Part shown: in pieces, positions 1-8,948 of the stretch | How the letters are laid out: each line of letters begins with the position of its first letter | Numbering within the stretch: position 1 is the stretch's first letter | DNA from: Bacteroidota bacterium | Lineage (GTDB): Bacteria; Bacteroidota; Bacteroidia; Sphingobacteriales; Sphingobacteriaceae | Direction of reading: 5' to 3' | DNA length: 40,252 nucleotides | NCBI GenBank assembly: GCA_018828585.1 | Contig: JAHJVW010000074.1 | Location: 1-40,252 of the forward strand | Program-made: the position numbers and the translations under genes | The notes under the pieces: model-generated | Database searches by the model: none | What the model saw: only the letters and a program-made list of their open reading frames with translations | Told to the model about the DNA's origin: nothing

Positions 1-7
1 CATCTTA

Positions 8-688
8 TTATTTCGCTAAAACATGAGCTTTCATCTCAATTCTAATCCTGAAGCCTAGCTTCTCATATAATTTTACTGCGGCCACATTATCTTGGCGAAC
101 ATGCAGAAATGGAATTTGAGATTTTTCCAAGATTCTTTTGATTTGCTCGCGAATAACAGCGTAAGCATAACCTTTACCCAAAAAATCAGGATGCGCACAA
201 ACTGCCGAAACTTCTATATAATTGCTGGGATGGAACCGATGACCAGCCATTGCTACTAATTGCTTGTTCTCGAAAACTCCAGTATAATTACTTAAATTAA
301 TGGTTTTGGATAGAAAAGGCCCAGGTTTTGTGAGCTCTACCAAAGCAATCATTTCGTCTACATGTTGTTGATCTAACTCATTTATGTTAACTTCATTTTT
401 CAGTTCAGGAGCTTCATCCCTTTCATAAACAAATTGAAACATGGCAATTTCCTTGATTAAATTCCAATAGTTAGGTATTTTTAAAGCATCTGGAGAGAAA
501 ACGATAAAGACACCTTTATCTGGCATCATTGTATGCAGCTTTTTGAAGTCAGACTCCGAATTGGTCTTCATCCCTGCAAAAGAGGCGACTTCGCGATGAT
601 AATATTTTACACTTTCATCCCCTTCAGAAAATATACGATGATTGGTGGTTAAAGCATTATATATTGGATTGTCTAAGATATGAGCCAT
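8..688 (-). CDS. GNAT-family N-acetyltransferase
   Basis: This 226-residue protein is predicted to transfer an acetyl group from acetyl-CoA to an unknown amine. The GNAT fold occupies roughly residues 100-222. The acetyl-CoA-binding motif A is visible in the stretch HPDFLGKGYAYAVI, followed by the typical C-terminal pattern RQDNVAAVKLYEKLGF. The first ~95 residues match no family I recognise and may be a substrate-specific cap, as in FR47-type acetyltransferases. No signal peptide is visible, so it should be cytoplasmic. It is divergent from the dehydrogenase at 841 across about 150 AT-rich bases, so each gene likely has its own promoter. The fold is secure; the substrate is unknown. Confidence 0.85.
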   Translation of the reverse strand: MAHILDNPIYNALTTNHRIFSEGDESVKYYHREVASFAGMKTNSESDFKKLHTMMPDKGVFIVFSPDALKIPNYWNLIKEIAMFQFVYERDEAPELKNEVNINELDQQHVDEMIALVELTKPGPFLSKTINLSNYTGVFENKQLVAMAGHRFHPSNYIEVSAVCAHPDFLGKGYAYAVIREQIKRILEKSQIPFLHVRQDNVAAVKLYEKLGFRIRIEMKAHVLAK

Positions 689-840
689 TTGGTGGCAAAG
701 GTATCAAAAAGTAAAAACAACTTTTAAATCATTTGGCTAAATATGTTGTTAAATAAAGAAAGTAAATAAAAGTACCTCTTATCACTTTAATAATACAAAA
801 CTAAATTTCATTTATATCTAGTTTTAACAAAAAAAAATTA

Positions 841-1770
841 ATGAGCATTGCAATCATTTTCACGAATAAAAATCCAGAGCCTTGGGAAGCTGCTTTAAAA
901 ACACATTTACCTGAAACTGTAGTGGAAGTTTACCCTAGTATTAAAGATTATGCGGCAGTGGATTTCGTATTATGCTGGAAACCTGAGCCAAACGTAATTG
1001 ATAAATTTCCAAATTTAAAAGTAATACAATCTATTGGTGCAGGGATAGATCGAATTATTAATACACAAACCATTAAAGAAGATCAAAAAGTTACACGAAT
1101 GGTAGATGAGAATCTTTCAAATGATATGTTTGAGTTTCTTCTAGCAGCAGTATTAGGACAATTAAAAAATATTAATTTATATCAACAACAACAGGCACAA
1201 AAGATTTGGCTGCCAACTAACTACAACTCGATTAAAGACTTCAACGTTTGCATTTTAGGTTTAGGAACTATTGGATCTTTTGTGGCTGGAAAATTTACAG
1301 CCTTGGGCTTTAAAGTAAAGGGTTGGTCTGTTACCAGAAAACATATTTTAGGTGTAGAAAGTTTTGAAGGTGAACAAGAAATGTCTGCTGCTTTAAATGG
1401 AACCGATATTTTAATTAACATTTTACCTGCTACAATACAAACAGAAAACATCCTAAATAAAAATCGCTTAAAGCAACTAAATCAAGGTGCATTTTTAATA
1501 AACGTAGGAAGAGGAGAACATCTAGTAGAAGAAGATTTATTATCTCTTTTAGATGAAGGACATCTTTCTGGCGCTTTATTAGATGTTTTTAAAGCGGAAC
1601 CACTTCCAATGAATCATCCTTTTTGGGTGCATCCTAAAATACAAGTTACGCCACATGTAGCTAGTATTACAAATATAAAATCAGCGGTATTGACCGTAGC
1701 AACAAACTATCAAAACCACTTATCAGGAAAACCATTGAAATTTGAAGTTTCACTAAAAAAAGGATATTAA
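841..1770 (+). CDS. GhrA-like glyoxylate/hydroxypyruvate reductase (D-2-hydroxyacid dehydrogenase)
   Basis: A 309-residue NAD(P)-dependent D-2-hydroxyacid dehydrogenase, close to the usual ~312 of GhrA. The nucleotide-binding GLGTIG is at residues 140-145. The catalytic triad is visible as Arg224 (NVGRGEHL), Glu253 (KAEPLP) and His272 (TPHVAS). GhrA-type enzymes reduce glyoxylate and hydroxypyruvate; the exact 2-oxoacid here is inferred from family resemblance only. The stop codon is followed immediately by the ATG of the VOC protein at 1771, so the two are almost certainly co-transcribed. An AT-rich leader precedes the start. It should be cytoplasmic. Confidence 0.88.
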   Translation: MSIAIIFTNKNPEPWEAALKTHLPETVVEVYPSIKDYAAVDFVLCWKPEPNVIDKFPNLKVIQSIGAGIDRIINTQTIKEDQKVTRMVDENLSNDMFEFLLAAVLGQLKNINLYQQQQAQKIWLPTNYNSIKDFNVCILGLGTIGSFVAGKFTALGFKVKGWSVTRKHILGVESFEGEQEMSAALNGTDILINILPATIQTENILNKNRLKQLNQGAFLINVGRGEHLVEEDLLSLLDEGHLSGALLDVFKAEPLPMNHPFWVHPKIQVTPHVASITNIKSAVLTVATNYQNHLSGKPLKFEVSLKKGY

Positions 1771-2184
1771 ATGCAAACGAATTTTCACTATGCTTTTAAA
1801 GTAAAAGACATTGCTAGCACCAAACAATTTTATGGCGAGATATTGGGTTGCAATTTAGGTAGAGAAACCGACCATTGGGTAGATTTTGATTTTTTTGATC
1901 ATCAACTATCAGCTCATGTATCAACCGCTATTCCTGATTTAGATTATTGCGGAATTGTTGATGGTATTAAAGTTCCTATTCCTCATTTTGGTTGCATTAT
2001 TTCTTTTGAAGATTTTGATAGAATTAGTAAGAAATTAAAAGAACATCAAATCACTTTTTTGATGGAACCACAAACCCGTTACAAAGGAAAAATAGGTGAA
2101 CAAAAAACAATGTTTATTTTAGATTTCAGCAGTAATCCTTTAGAATTTAAATGTTTCAAAAATAGGGAAGAAATATTTTTATGA
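1771..2184 (+). CDS. VOC-family (glyoxalase/dioxygenase superfamily) protein
   Basis: A 137-residue single-module vicinal-oxygen-chelate protein. The N-terminus (YAFKVKDIASTKQFYGEILG) is the standard first beta-alpha unit of this fold, and the C-terminus carries the typical DFSSNPLEFKCF strand with a likely metal-ligand Glu. Members are metal-dependent lyases, dioxygenases or resistance proteins; nothing in the sequence fixes which. The ATG abuts the stop of the 2-hydroxyacid dehydrogenase with no spacer, so the pair is translationally linked and may act on related 2-oxo or hydroxy compounds (inference). Confidence 0.82.
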   Translation: MQTNFHYAFKVKDIASTKQFYGEILGCNLGRETDHWVDFDFFDHQLSAHVSTAIPDLDYCGIVDGIKVPIPHFGCIISFEDFDRISKKLKEHQITFLMEPQTRYKGKIGEQKTMFILDFSSNPLEFKCFKNREEIFL

Positions 2185-2262
2185 TAAATCATGTTGATCT
2201 GTTAAAACTTTATAATTTAGCAAGCCTTTATCAATAATAATTATTGCTTTGGGAAGAAATTT

Positions 2263-3261
2263 ATGAAAAATAATACTGGTTACAAATGCTTTATAAAGCA
2301 TCTTGATGATTTAAACAAGATAATGGATAAAGCTTTTTTAGATGATGAGTCAGAACTTTCACTCTATCATTCCGATGCAAGACAGGTGATTTTTAAATTA
2401 GAAGGGCTTTGCAGACTTTATAAGAAAATCTACGATAAAAAATATTTTAAAAGTCTTCAAAACGAGTTTAAATCATTAGAAGATCAGTTAGGTAAGATAG
2501 ATTTTTATGATGGGTATTGGCAAGAATTTTCTGCAATTAAAGATTTCCCTATCCAATTATTAAATAGCATCAAACAAGACTATTTTAACGAATTAAATAC
2601 TTTAAAAGAACTAATCCAAACCAATGATTGGAAAAATCCAAATCAAAAATTTGAATCAATTATAGAGAAAATAGAAGGGATAGAATGGTTACAAGATGAT
2701 CAGGAGCGTTTAGCAGTTGCAAAGGTTGTTGCAAAGCAAGTATCAAAAATTAAGGAGAAATATAAAAGTGGCGAGCTTAATTTTAATGATATAGAGTTAG
2801 GATTACATGAGTTTAGAAGAAAAATAAGATGGATTAGCATCTACGCAATTGCACTAGACGGCTTAATTCAATTACAAAAAGATGATTACAACCAATTTCT
2901 AAAAAAGTACCTCACCAAAGAAGTGCTCAAAAATAAATTCAATCATTTGCCAGCTATCAAAAAAGATATTAAACCTATTTATTTATCACAATCTGCTTTT
3001 TATGCTTTAAGCTGGCTAATTTCAGAAAGTGGAAAAATGAAAGACCACGGTTTAAAACTAGTTTTAATTGATGAATTACAAAAAATATCAGGAGAGGATG
3101 ATAAAATAGTATTAGAGAAACTTATGATATCTTTCAGTAAAGAAAAGCCTTCTGGATTAAATGAAATTATAGATAAAATAAAATTTGAAGCTGATCATTT
3201 TATTTATACTGATAAGGTTTTAGATATTCTGATGAAAGATCTAAACAGTGTAAACGATTAA
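2263..3261 (+). CDS. Hypothetical all-helical protein with CHAD-like segments
   Basis: A 332-residue charged, Lys/Glu/Asp-rich protein with no signal peptide or membrane segment, predicted almost entirely helical. Two stretches resemble halves of the CHAD (conserved histidine alpha-helical) domain: around residues 35-85 (YHSDARQVIFKLEGLCRLYK followed by a KSLEDQLGKIDFYD helix) and around residues 180-205 (LHEFRRKIRWISIYAIALDG). CHAD proteins often bind polyphosphate through His/Arg/Lys helices, but the match here is by eye and weak. It stands alone on the plus strand; its TAA overlaps the stop of the convergent porin gene by four bases. Protein-coding status is secure, function is not. Confidence 0.7.
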   Translation: MKNNTGYKCFIKHLDDLNKIMDKAFLDDESELSLYHSDARQVIFKLEGLCRLYKKIYDKKYFKSLQNEFKSLEDQLGKIDFYDGYWQEFSAIKDFPIQLLNSIKQDYFNELNTLKELIQTNDWKNPNQKFESIIEKIEGIEWLQDDQERLAVAKVVAKQVSKIKEKYKSGELNFNDIELGLHEFRRKIRWISIYAIALDGLIQLQKDDYNQFLKKYLTKEVLKNKFNHLPAIKKDIKPIYLSQSAFYALSWLISESGKMKDHGLKLVLIDELQKISGEDDKIVLEKLMISFSKEKPSGLNEIIDKIKFEADHFIYTDKVLDILMKDLNSVND

Positions 3262-5300
3262 TCGTAAAAACGCCAGCTTATCCCAAATTTAGCTAGCTTA
3301 TACGGCATTGGATATCGATTTACGGTGTAATAACCTTTACTAAACCAACCTTGATTTGCATAATCATACCTAATAAATAGGTTCGCTCTTTTCCAATTGG
3401 TGCGAGCCCAAAGATCCAAAATAGGATAATTATCAAAACGAGTGTTACTGGCATTATAAAATTGTCCGATAGCAGGAGCATAGGATGGTGCTGCATATTT
3501 GGTATAATACCTTACGTCAAAACCAAAATCAGATTTTAAGACCTTCTTAAAGAAATCAAAATGAACAAAAAAGCTTTGGAAGCTATATAATTCTGGTATG
3601 CGCAAAACGTCTTTAAAATCAGTTTTTTGATAGGTGATGAAGTTTTGAAAAGTAAATCTCCCGAAATGAAAATCCTTTTTAAGACTAAATTTTAATAGAT
3701 TAATATTACTCCCAAACTCGGCAGGATAAGCGTCGCCATTTGTACCTGCAATAAAATAGTGGTAATTACTAATTAAGAAATACTCGGCCTTAGCCTGAAA
3801 AGAATATTTTGGTATCACGTAAGCAAAACCTAAATGTTGTGTTTTTTGACGATTAAAATTTAAATTCCAAGCGTAATGATTAGAAATTTGTCTTTCATAA
3901 ATAAAGGCCGGACTTTGGTTTTGTGAATACGCGTTCAAAATCACACTTCCTATTTTATTACCTAACTTAATTTCTGAAGTGGCCTCATATAAGAAATCAC
4001 CTGCATTTTTACCCTGAATAATTTGCTGTATCTTAAAATTTAAACTCGCCTTATCGCTAAAACCATAATCAGCATCACCTTTTAAGGTGACGTTCTGAAA
4101 GTTCGCTTTAAAATTATATTGTTGATATTTATAAAAATCATGCTGTATTCCCACATTTACTTTTAACTCGTTACGCAAAAAAGAAACGCTCTTGCCTCGT
4201 AGGTAAAAACTATAATTAAACTCGTTTTGTAAATGAGTGACCAGCGTAGAATCTGATGTTTTTGAAGAATCACGATAGATGTAATAATTGTTGAGCAATC
4301 CACTACCCACATCTACCCTTCCGTTGTCTGTAAAAAAATATTTTTGGGTATTATAAAGCAGCTTATAGCTTATCCTTTGAGTTGGCAAAACTGCCGAACT
4401 ACTATCGCTAGCATCAATATTTCTTTGCTTTCCAATATTATAAAACTGCTTAATATAAATACTATTGTTACGCCAATTATGCTTGGCTGAGTTTAACCGG
4501 ACTTGTTCATACTCGGGAGAAACTTTTGTGCCTACTGTAAAAATAGAATCGTTATAAATGGATCCATTATCACGACTTTTTAGATTGTTAAAAACAGCAT
4601 TTGCTAAAAGTGTATACCGTTTATTTTTAGAGCTATACCAAGTCCACAAAGCCCCATTCAAATGATTCACCATCAAACTATCTGCCTGCCGGTAGGGTGA
4701 GCCATAAAATGCTCTTGAGCCCAATTTGTAAAAACTTGCACCTATATTCCAATTTGGTTTTACATTTTGAGAGTGAATAACATGGAATTGCTGCTCGGCA
4801 TTTCTACCCATTGGATTTTGGTAGTATAACTCGGTATATGGAGACCTTGCCTGATAATAAACTATATCTTCGGGAACCATTAAATATCGGTCATAATAAT
4901 GATAGCCCACATCAAAACCAATTGTTTTTGTCGGTTGAAATAAAAGATCGCGATAAGCCAAACCATTTAAGCCCAAATTCATCGTTGGATTTTCAGGTTT
5001 ATCAATTACTCTGTAACGTTGAAAGTCTTTAGTAGTGGTATCTAATGGGAACAGCCTTACACTATCCCTTAAAAATTCTTCTTTAGTAAATTTGATAAAT
5101 TTTGAGGTATAGATAACGGAATCCTTTTTTGAATTCAAACGGGCCCTAATAGAATCTATATTTTCATTTGTATTATCTTTAGGCTTTTCTCCATTATTTT
5201 CATTTGTATTAGTTCTTAATGGTCGTTGACCGGGTAAAATTTGTCCAAAAGAAAATTTGACAAAAGCAATAAAAAAGAAAATTAATACAAGCCTTTTCAA
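3258..5300 (-). CDS. Putative outer-membrane porin (Bacteroidota Porin_10 type)
   Basis: A 680-residue exported protein. Residues 1-19 form a signal peptide ending FSFGQ, followed by a low-complexity Asn/Lys/Glu linker. The rest is a long succession of alternating aromatic and polar beta-strands, ending with the barrel-closing GISWRFYD, characteristic of the uncharacterised 'putative porin' family of Bacteroidota. There is no plug domain, so it is not a TonB-dependent receptor. It is the last gene of the lpxK-pnp-porin unit; its start is only two bases from the stop of the phosphorylase. The substrate is unknown. Confidence 0.82.
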   Translation of the reverse strand: MKRLVLIFFFIAFVKFSFGQILPGQRPLRTNTNENNGEKPKDNTNENIDSIRARLNSKKDSVIYTSKFIKFTKEEFLRDSVRLFPLDTTTKDFQRYRVIDKPENPTMNLGLNGLAYRDLLFQPTKTIGFDVGYHYYDRYLMVPEDIVYYQARSPYTELYYQNPMGRNAEQQFHVIHSQNVKPNWNIGASFYKLGSRAFYGSPYRQADSLMVNHLNGALWTWYSSKNKRYTLLANAVFNNLKSRDNGSIYNDSIFTVGTKVSPEYEQVRLNSAKHNWRNNSIYIKQFYNIGKQRNIDASDSSSAVLPTQRISYKLLYNTQKYFFTDNGRVDVGSGLLNNYYIYRDSSKTSDSTLVTHLQNEFNYSFYLRGKSVSFLRNELKVNVGIQHDFYKYQQYNFKANFQNVTLKGDADYGFSDKASLNFKIQQIIQGKNAGDFLYEATSEIKLGNKIGSVILNAYSQNQSPAFIYERQISNHYAWNLNFNRQKTQHLGFAYVIPKYSFQAKAEYFLISNYHYFIAGTNGDAYPAEFGSNINLLKFSLKKDFHFGRFTFQNFITYQKTDFKDVLRIPELYSFQSFFVHFDFFKKVLKSDFGFDVRYYTKYAAPSYAPAIGQFYNASNTRFDNYPILDLWARTNWKRANLFIRYDYANQGWFSKGYYTVNRYPMPYKLAKFGISWRFYD

Positions 5301-5302
5301 GA

Positions 5303-6118
5303 TTATAGTTGTAATATCAGCTCTTTCAAAATGATTGTCATTTTAGGCTCTGCCTCGCTAGCAATTTTAATAATATCGGCAACTGAAACTGGTTTTAAAG
5401 TTTCAGGAAAACCTTCATCTGTTAAAACTGATATTGCAAATACGGGTAAACTCATGTGATTAGCTACAATCACTTCTGGTACGGTACTCATTCCTACGGC
5501 GTCTGCACCAATAATTCTCAGGAATTTATACTCCGCTTTAGTCTCTAAATTAGGACCAGTTACTGATACATAAACTCCTTTATGACAAGTTATTTTTTTA
5601 TCCTTTGCAATTTGCAATGCCTTTTTAATCATTTCAGCATCGTAGGGTGCACTCATATCAGGAAAACGAGGCCCTAATTCTTCGTAATTAGTGCCAACTA
5701 AAGGATTGTGTGGTTGCAAATTAATATGATCTTCAATCACCATTAAATCGCCCTTTCTAAATTCGGGATTTAAAGCTCCACTAGCATTAGAAACAAACAA
5801 TTTCTCGATACCTAACATCTTCAAAACCCTTACTGGGAATGTAATTTGTTTCATATCATAACCTTCATAGAAATGCAACCTACCCTGCATTGCTACCACT
5901 TTCTTTCCCGAAAGCTCCCCAAATATTAGCTTACCCGAGTGAAACTCCAAAGTAGATATTGGGAAGTTTGGAATATTTGAATACATTAACTGATATTCAA
6001 TTTTAATCTCGTTTACCAAAGCACCTAAACCAGTACCTAAAATAATTCCGATCTCTGGGTTAAAATCCCCTATCCTATGTTTTATAAATTCAACTGATTC
6101 TCTGATTTGATTGAGCAT
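5303..6118 (-). CDS. Purine nucleoside phosphorylase (trimeric, PNP class I)
   Basis: A 271-residue enzyme that cleaves purine (deoxy)nucleosides with phosphate to the free base and (deoxy)ribose-1-phosphate. Visible family motifs are GTGLG near residue 29 (phosphate loop), FHSGKL, QGRLHFYEGY, VSNASGALN and MSTVPEVIVANH. The purine-contacting loop reads SVLTDEG, where the human enzyme has a Thr-Asn; my recollection is that this variation is common in Bacteroidota, so I draw no substrate conclusion. The gene overlaps the end of lpxK by 29 bases and is followed after two bases by the porin, so the three are one transcript. Confidence 0.92.
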   Translation of the reverse strand: MLNQIRESVEFIKHRIGDFNPEIGIILGTGLGALVNEIKIEYQLMYSNIPNFPISTLEFHSGKLIFGELSGKKVVAMQGRLHFYEGYDMKQITFPVRVLKMLGIEKLFVSNASGALNPEFRKGDLMVIEDHINLQPHNPLVGTNYEELGPRFPDMSAPYDAEMIKKALQIAKDKKITCHKGVYVSVTGPNLETKAEYKFLRIIGADAVGMSTVPEVIVANHMSLPVFAISVLTDEGFPETLKPVSVADIIKIASEAEPKMTIILKELILQL

Positions 6119-7190
6119 ATTCTTTTATTATTTTATCAAATTCTGTTTTCCCATTAGCCATAAAGTCAACGGTTATTGGCCAAGCATAAATAGGTAAGTT
6201 TTTAATGTTTTCACTGATTTCGACAGACCTTAAACGTACCGCATCCTTTTGTGTTGTGATGATGATTTTATGATCCCCAGGTATAGCATCGAAATCTTCT
6301 GCAAGTTTAAGCATATTTTTTGTGCTAAAGATGTGATGATCTGGATAACAATGATGTGTAATATGTGAAGTATATTTTTTGATTTGATGTAAAAATGGTT
6401 TCGTTTTAGCAATACCAGTAATTAATAAAACTTGCATCTGTGTATCGCTAACATCTAATTTATAGTCAGAGTTATCAAAAACTCCTTTTAGTTTTTGATA
6501 GTAATGAACGTTGGAAAAAAATACTTTTTGATCTGGAGTTAAACTTAATGATTGGATGATTTTCCCTTGTTTAGCTTGATTTAAATCGGCAGGACATTTA
6601 GTAATAACCACAATTTGAGCTCTTTTTCTCCCAGCAAAAGATTCTCGATAATTACCTGTAGGCAACATTATCTTTAACTTCTTTAATTGATGATAATCAA
6701 AGAGCAAGATGTTCAAACCTGGCCTTACTGCCCGGTGTTGGAAAGCATCATCCATTAGTATTAATTGATGATTTTTCTGAATCTCATGAACGCCAAAAAC
6801 TCTATCTTCACATACTGCCACACTGATGTCTTTAAAGTTTTGTTTAATTTGCAAAGGCTCATCACCAGATTGACTAGCGTCATCATCGGCTTTAACCCAT
6901 CTAAAACCTTTTGTTTTTCTGCCATAACCTCTACTTAAAGTTGATAGTTTAAAATCATCTTTTAACAACCGAATCAAGTATTCTACCATTGGCGTTTTCC
7001 CTGATCCTCCAACCTCCAGATTTCCTACACAAATAATAGGAATAGTAAAAGATTGGCTTTTAAAAATCCCGTAATCATATAACCAATTGCGGCAAGCAAT
7101 GATTAAGCTATAAATTAAAGAAAATGGCAATAAAAGCCATCTTAAAATCTGTATCAAATTAAATCCTTTAAGATTTGTAAATTTAACCAA
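6090..7190 (-). CDS. lpxK: Tetraacyldisaccharide 4'-kinase (lipid A biosynthesis)
   Basis: LpxK phosphorylates the 4' position of the tetraacyldisaccharide precursor at the inner membrane to give lipid IVA. The 366-residue protein has an N-terminal membrane-anchoring segment (residues ~15-35), the Walker A motif GNLEVGGSGKT at 56-66 and the family motif DDAFQH at 147-152 (DDGFQH in Escherichia coli), then ITKCPADL and a late ITTQKDAVRL. The first ~10 residues look unusual for the family, which often starts close to the ILRWLLLPFS segment, so the true start may be a little downstream. It heads the lpxK-pnp-porin unit and is divergent from the serine hydrolase across about a dozen bases. Confidence 0.93.
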   Translation of the reverse strand: MVKFTNLKGFNLIQILRWLLLPFSLIYSLIIACRNWLYDYGIFKSQSFTIPIICVGNLEVGGSGKTPMVEYLIRLLKDDFKLSTLSRGYGRKTKGFRWVKADDDASQSGDEPLQIKQNFKDISVAVCEDRVFGVHEIQKNHQLILMDDAFQHRAVRPGLNILLFDYHQLKKLKIMLPTGNYRESFAGRKRAQIVVITKCPADLNQAKQGKIIQSLSLTPDQKVFFSNVHYYQKLKGVFDNSDYKLDVSDTQMQVLLITGIAKTKPFLHQIKKYTSHITHHCYPDHHIFSTKNMLKLAEDFDAIPGDHKIIITTQKDAVRLRSVEISENIKNLPIYAWPITVDFMANGKTEFDKIIKEYAQSNQRIS

Positions 7191-7210
7191 ATTTAAATAT
7201 CATGTTATAT

Positions 7211-8116
7211 ATGAATAAGATTTTCGTCATTCTATTGGCCATTTGTTTTCCTTTCTTGGGTTTCGCTCAAAAAACAGATAAAAATTTGCAAAATAAATTG
7301 GTTCAATTGGTCGATGGTTTTAATGGCGATGTGGGTATTTATGTGAAAAACCTAAAGACTGGCAAAATAGCACAGATTAATGCTGACAGTCTTTTCCCTA
7401 CTGCTAGCATGATTAAAGTGCCTATCATGTGTGGTGTGTTTAATGAGATTCAGAAAGGAAATTTAGATTATCATTCAAATTTAATTTATAAAGATAGTTT
7501 GCTTTACGCTGGAGAAGACATTCTTGGTTCCTTTAAAGACGGCGAAAAAATAGCTTTAAGTAAAGTGCAGATGCTAAGCATCACCACCAGTGACAACACC
7601 GCTAGTTTATGGTTACAGAAATTAGTTGGTGGAGAAAAAATTAACGAATGGCTAGATTCAAATGGTTTTAAAGCAACCAGAATAAACTCTAGAACTTTAG
7701 GTAGATCTGACTTTCAGAAAAAATACGGTTGGGGAATGACCTCGCCAAAAGAAATGGCTGAGCTTTTAATTAAAATCAGAAAGGGTGAAGCGATAAGTGC
7801 AGCTGCTAGCGAAAGAATGTACCGCAATTTAACTAGGATTTATTGGGATGGGGAAGCGTTATCTGAAATACCCCCCTATATTCATACTGCTTCTAAACAG
7901 GGAGCTGTCGATGCCGCCCGATCAGAAGTTGTTTTGGTAAATGCACCACATGGAGATTATGCTTTTTGTATCACCACTAAAAACCAAAAAGACCAAAGCT
8001 GGGAAAACAACAATGAAGGCTTTGTTTTAATCAGGAATTTATCAGCTCTTTTGTGGCACTATTATGAGCCAAAATCAGATTGGAAACCTGCTGAAGGTAT
8101 GGAGAAATATAACTAA
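7211..8116 (+). CDS. Secreted class A beta-lactamase-fold serine hydrolase
   Basis: I chose the ATG at 7211 because a clean signal peptide (MNKIFVILLAICFPFLGFAQ) begins there; the in-frame ATG at 7202 would add only three residues. In this numbering the active-site SxxK is Ser66-Met-Ile-Lys69, SDN is at 127-129, and KQG at 229-231 replaces the KTG/KSG of penicillinases. I do not see a confident omega-loop ExxxN. Such proteins are either beta-lactamases or housekeeping periplasmic serine hydrolases; the KQG triad leaves true beta-lactamase activity uncertain. It is divergent from lpxK with almost no intergenic space, so the two promoters must overlap or lie inside coding sequence. Confidence 0.85.
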   Translation: MNKIFVILLAICFPFLGFAQKTDKNLQNKLVQLVDGFNGDVGIYVKNLKTGKIAQINADSLFPTASMIKVPIMCGVFNEIQKGNLDYHSNLIYKDSLLYAGEDILGSFKDGEKIALSKVQMLSITTSDNTASLWLQKLVGGEKINEWLDSNGFKATRINSRTLGRSDFQKKYGWGMTSPKEMAELLIKIRKGEAISAAASERMYRNLTRIYWDGEALSEIPPYIHTASKQGAVDAARSEVVLVNAPHGDYAFCITTKNQKDQSWENNNEGFVLIRNLSALLWHYYEPKSDWKPAEGMEKYN

Positions 8117-8191
8117 GCGAATAGATTCTTCATCAACGTTAAAACTATTTGTCATTTGTATTGATTTTCTTTAATTAGAGAAACATCAACG

Positions 8192-8923
8192 ATGAAAAAT
8201 TATATTCCAATAATATGGTTTGTATTATTTAGCCAAATTGGTTGTATACAAACCATCAAACAAAAAAATATTCCCCAAACTGATAGCATTTACCAATATA
8301 AAAATTCGGGTAGGGATGGTATAGGAAAAATTTATCAGGGAAGAGAGATTTCCTATGTGATGGATGCTGCAGGTGCAAACTGGCTGGAGCGTAATGATCG
8401 AAATGAAGAAGAAAACACAACCCTTTCCATCAATAACTTACCGATTAATCATAAAAGTGTAGTTGCGGACATTGGTGCAGGCAGCGGCTATTATACTTTT
8501 AGGATAGCACAAAAAGTACCCGAGGGGAAAGTTTATGCTATTGAAATTCAGGATGATTTTATAAAATTATTGAAGAAGAACAAACAAGAAAGAGAAGTTA
8601 AAAATGTTGAAATTATAAAGGGAACAGAACAAAATCCTAATCTACCTGCAAACTCCATAGACTTAGCCATTTTGGTAGATGTTTACCACGAGTTGGCTTA
8701 TCCGCAAGAGATGCTATCGGCATTAGCCAAAGCATTAAAACCCAGTGGAAAAATTTTATTATTAGAATATAGAGCAGAAGACCCAAATATCGCCATTAAA
8801 GAACTGCATAAAATGAGCGTGAAACAAGTAAATAAAGAAATGGCAGCAAATGGTTTTAAGCTTTATAAAAGAGAAGAATTTTTACCAATACAGCATTTCT
8901 TACTGTATGAAAAAGCAAAATGA
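8192..8923 (+). CDS. Lipoprotein carrying a class I SAM-methyltransferase domain
   Basis: This 243-residue protein begins with a hydrophobic segment and a plausible lipobox (FSQIGC, Cys18), which would place the domain outside the cytoplasm. The C-terminal ~170 residues are a recognisable class I methyltransferase: motif I VVADIGAGSGYY (~residues 90-101), an acidic EIQ after strand 2, DLAILVDVYHEL at strand 4 and KPSGKILLLEYR at strand 5. The upstream block IYQGREISYVMDAAGANWLE occurs, from memory, in a family of annotated methyltransferases that also have signal peptides. SAM is not known to be available in the periplasm, so the location or activity is puzzling. Separate promoter likely (75-base gap to the hydrolase). 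Confidence 0.82.
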   Translation: MKNYIPIIWFVLFSQIGCIQTIKQKNIPQTDSIYQYKNSGRDGIGKIYQGREISYVMDAAGANWLERNDRNEEENTTLSINNLPINHKSVVADIGAGSGYYTFRIAQKVPEGKVYAIEIQDDFIKLLKKNKQEREVKNVEIIKGTEQNPNLPANSIDLAILVDVYHELAYPQEMLSALAKALKPSGKILLLEYRAEDPNIAIKELHKMSVKQVNKEMAANGFKLYKREEFLPIQHFLLYEKAK

Positions 8924-8948
8924 GCTATACCATACAAAACCTTTAAAA

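Noticed and set aside
2185..2262. A tRNA or small RNA in the short AT-rich gap
   Set aside because: No cloverleaf, no CCA or paired stems; the gap is simply AT-rich.
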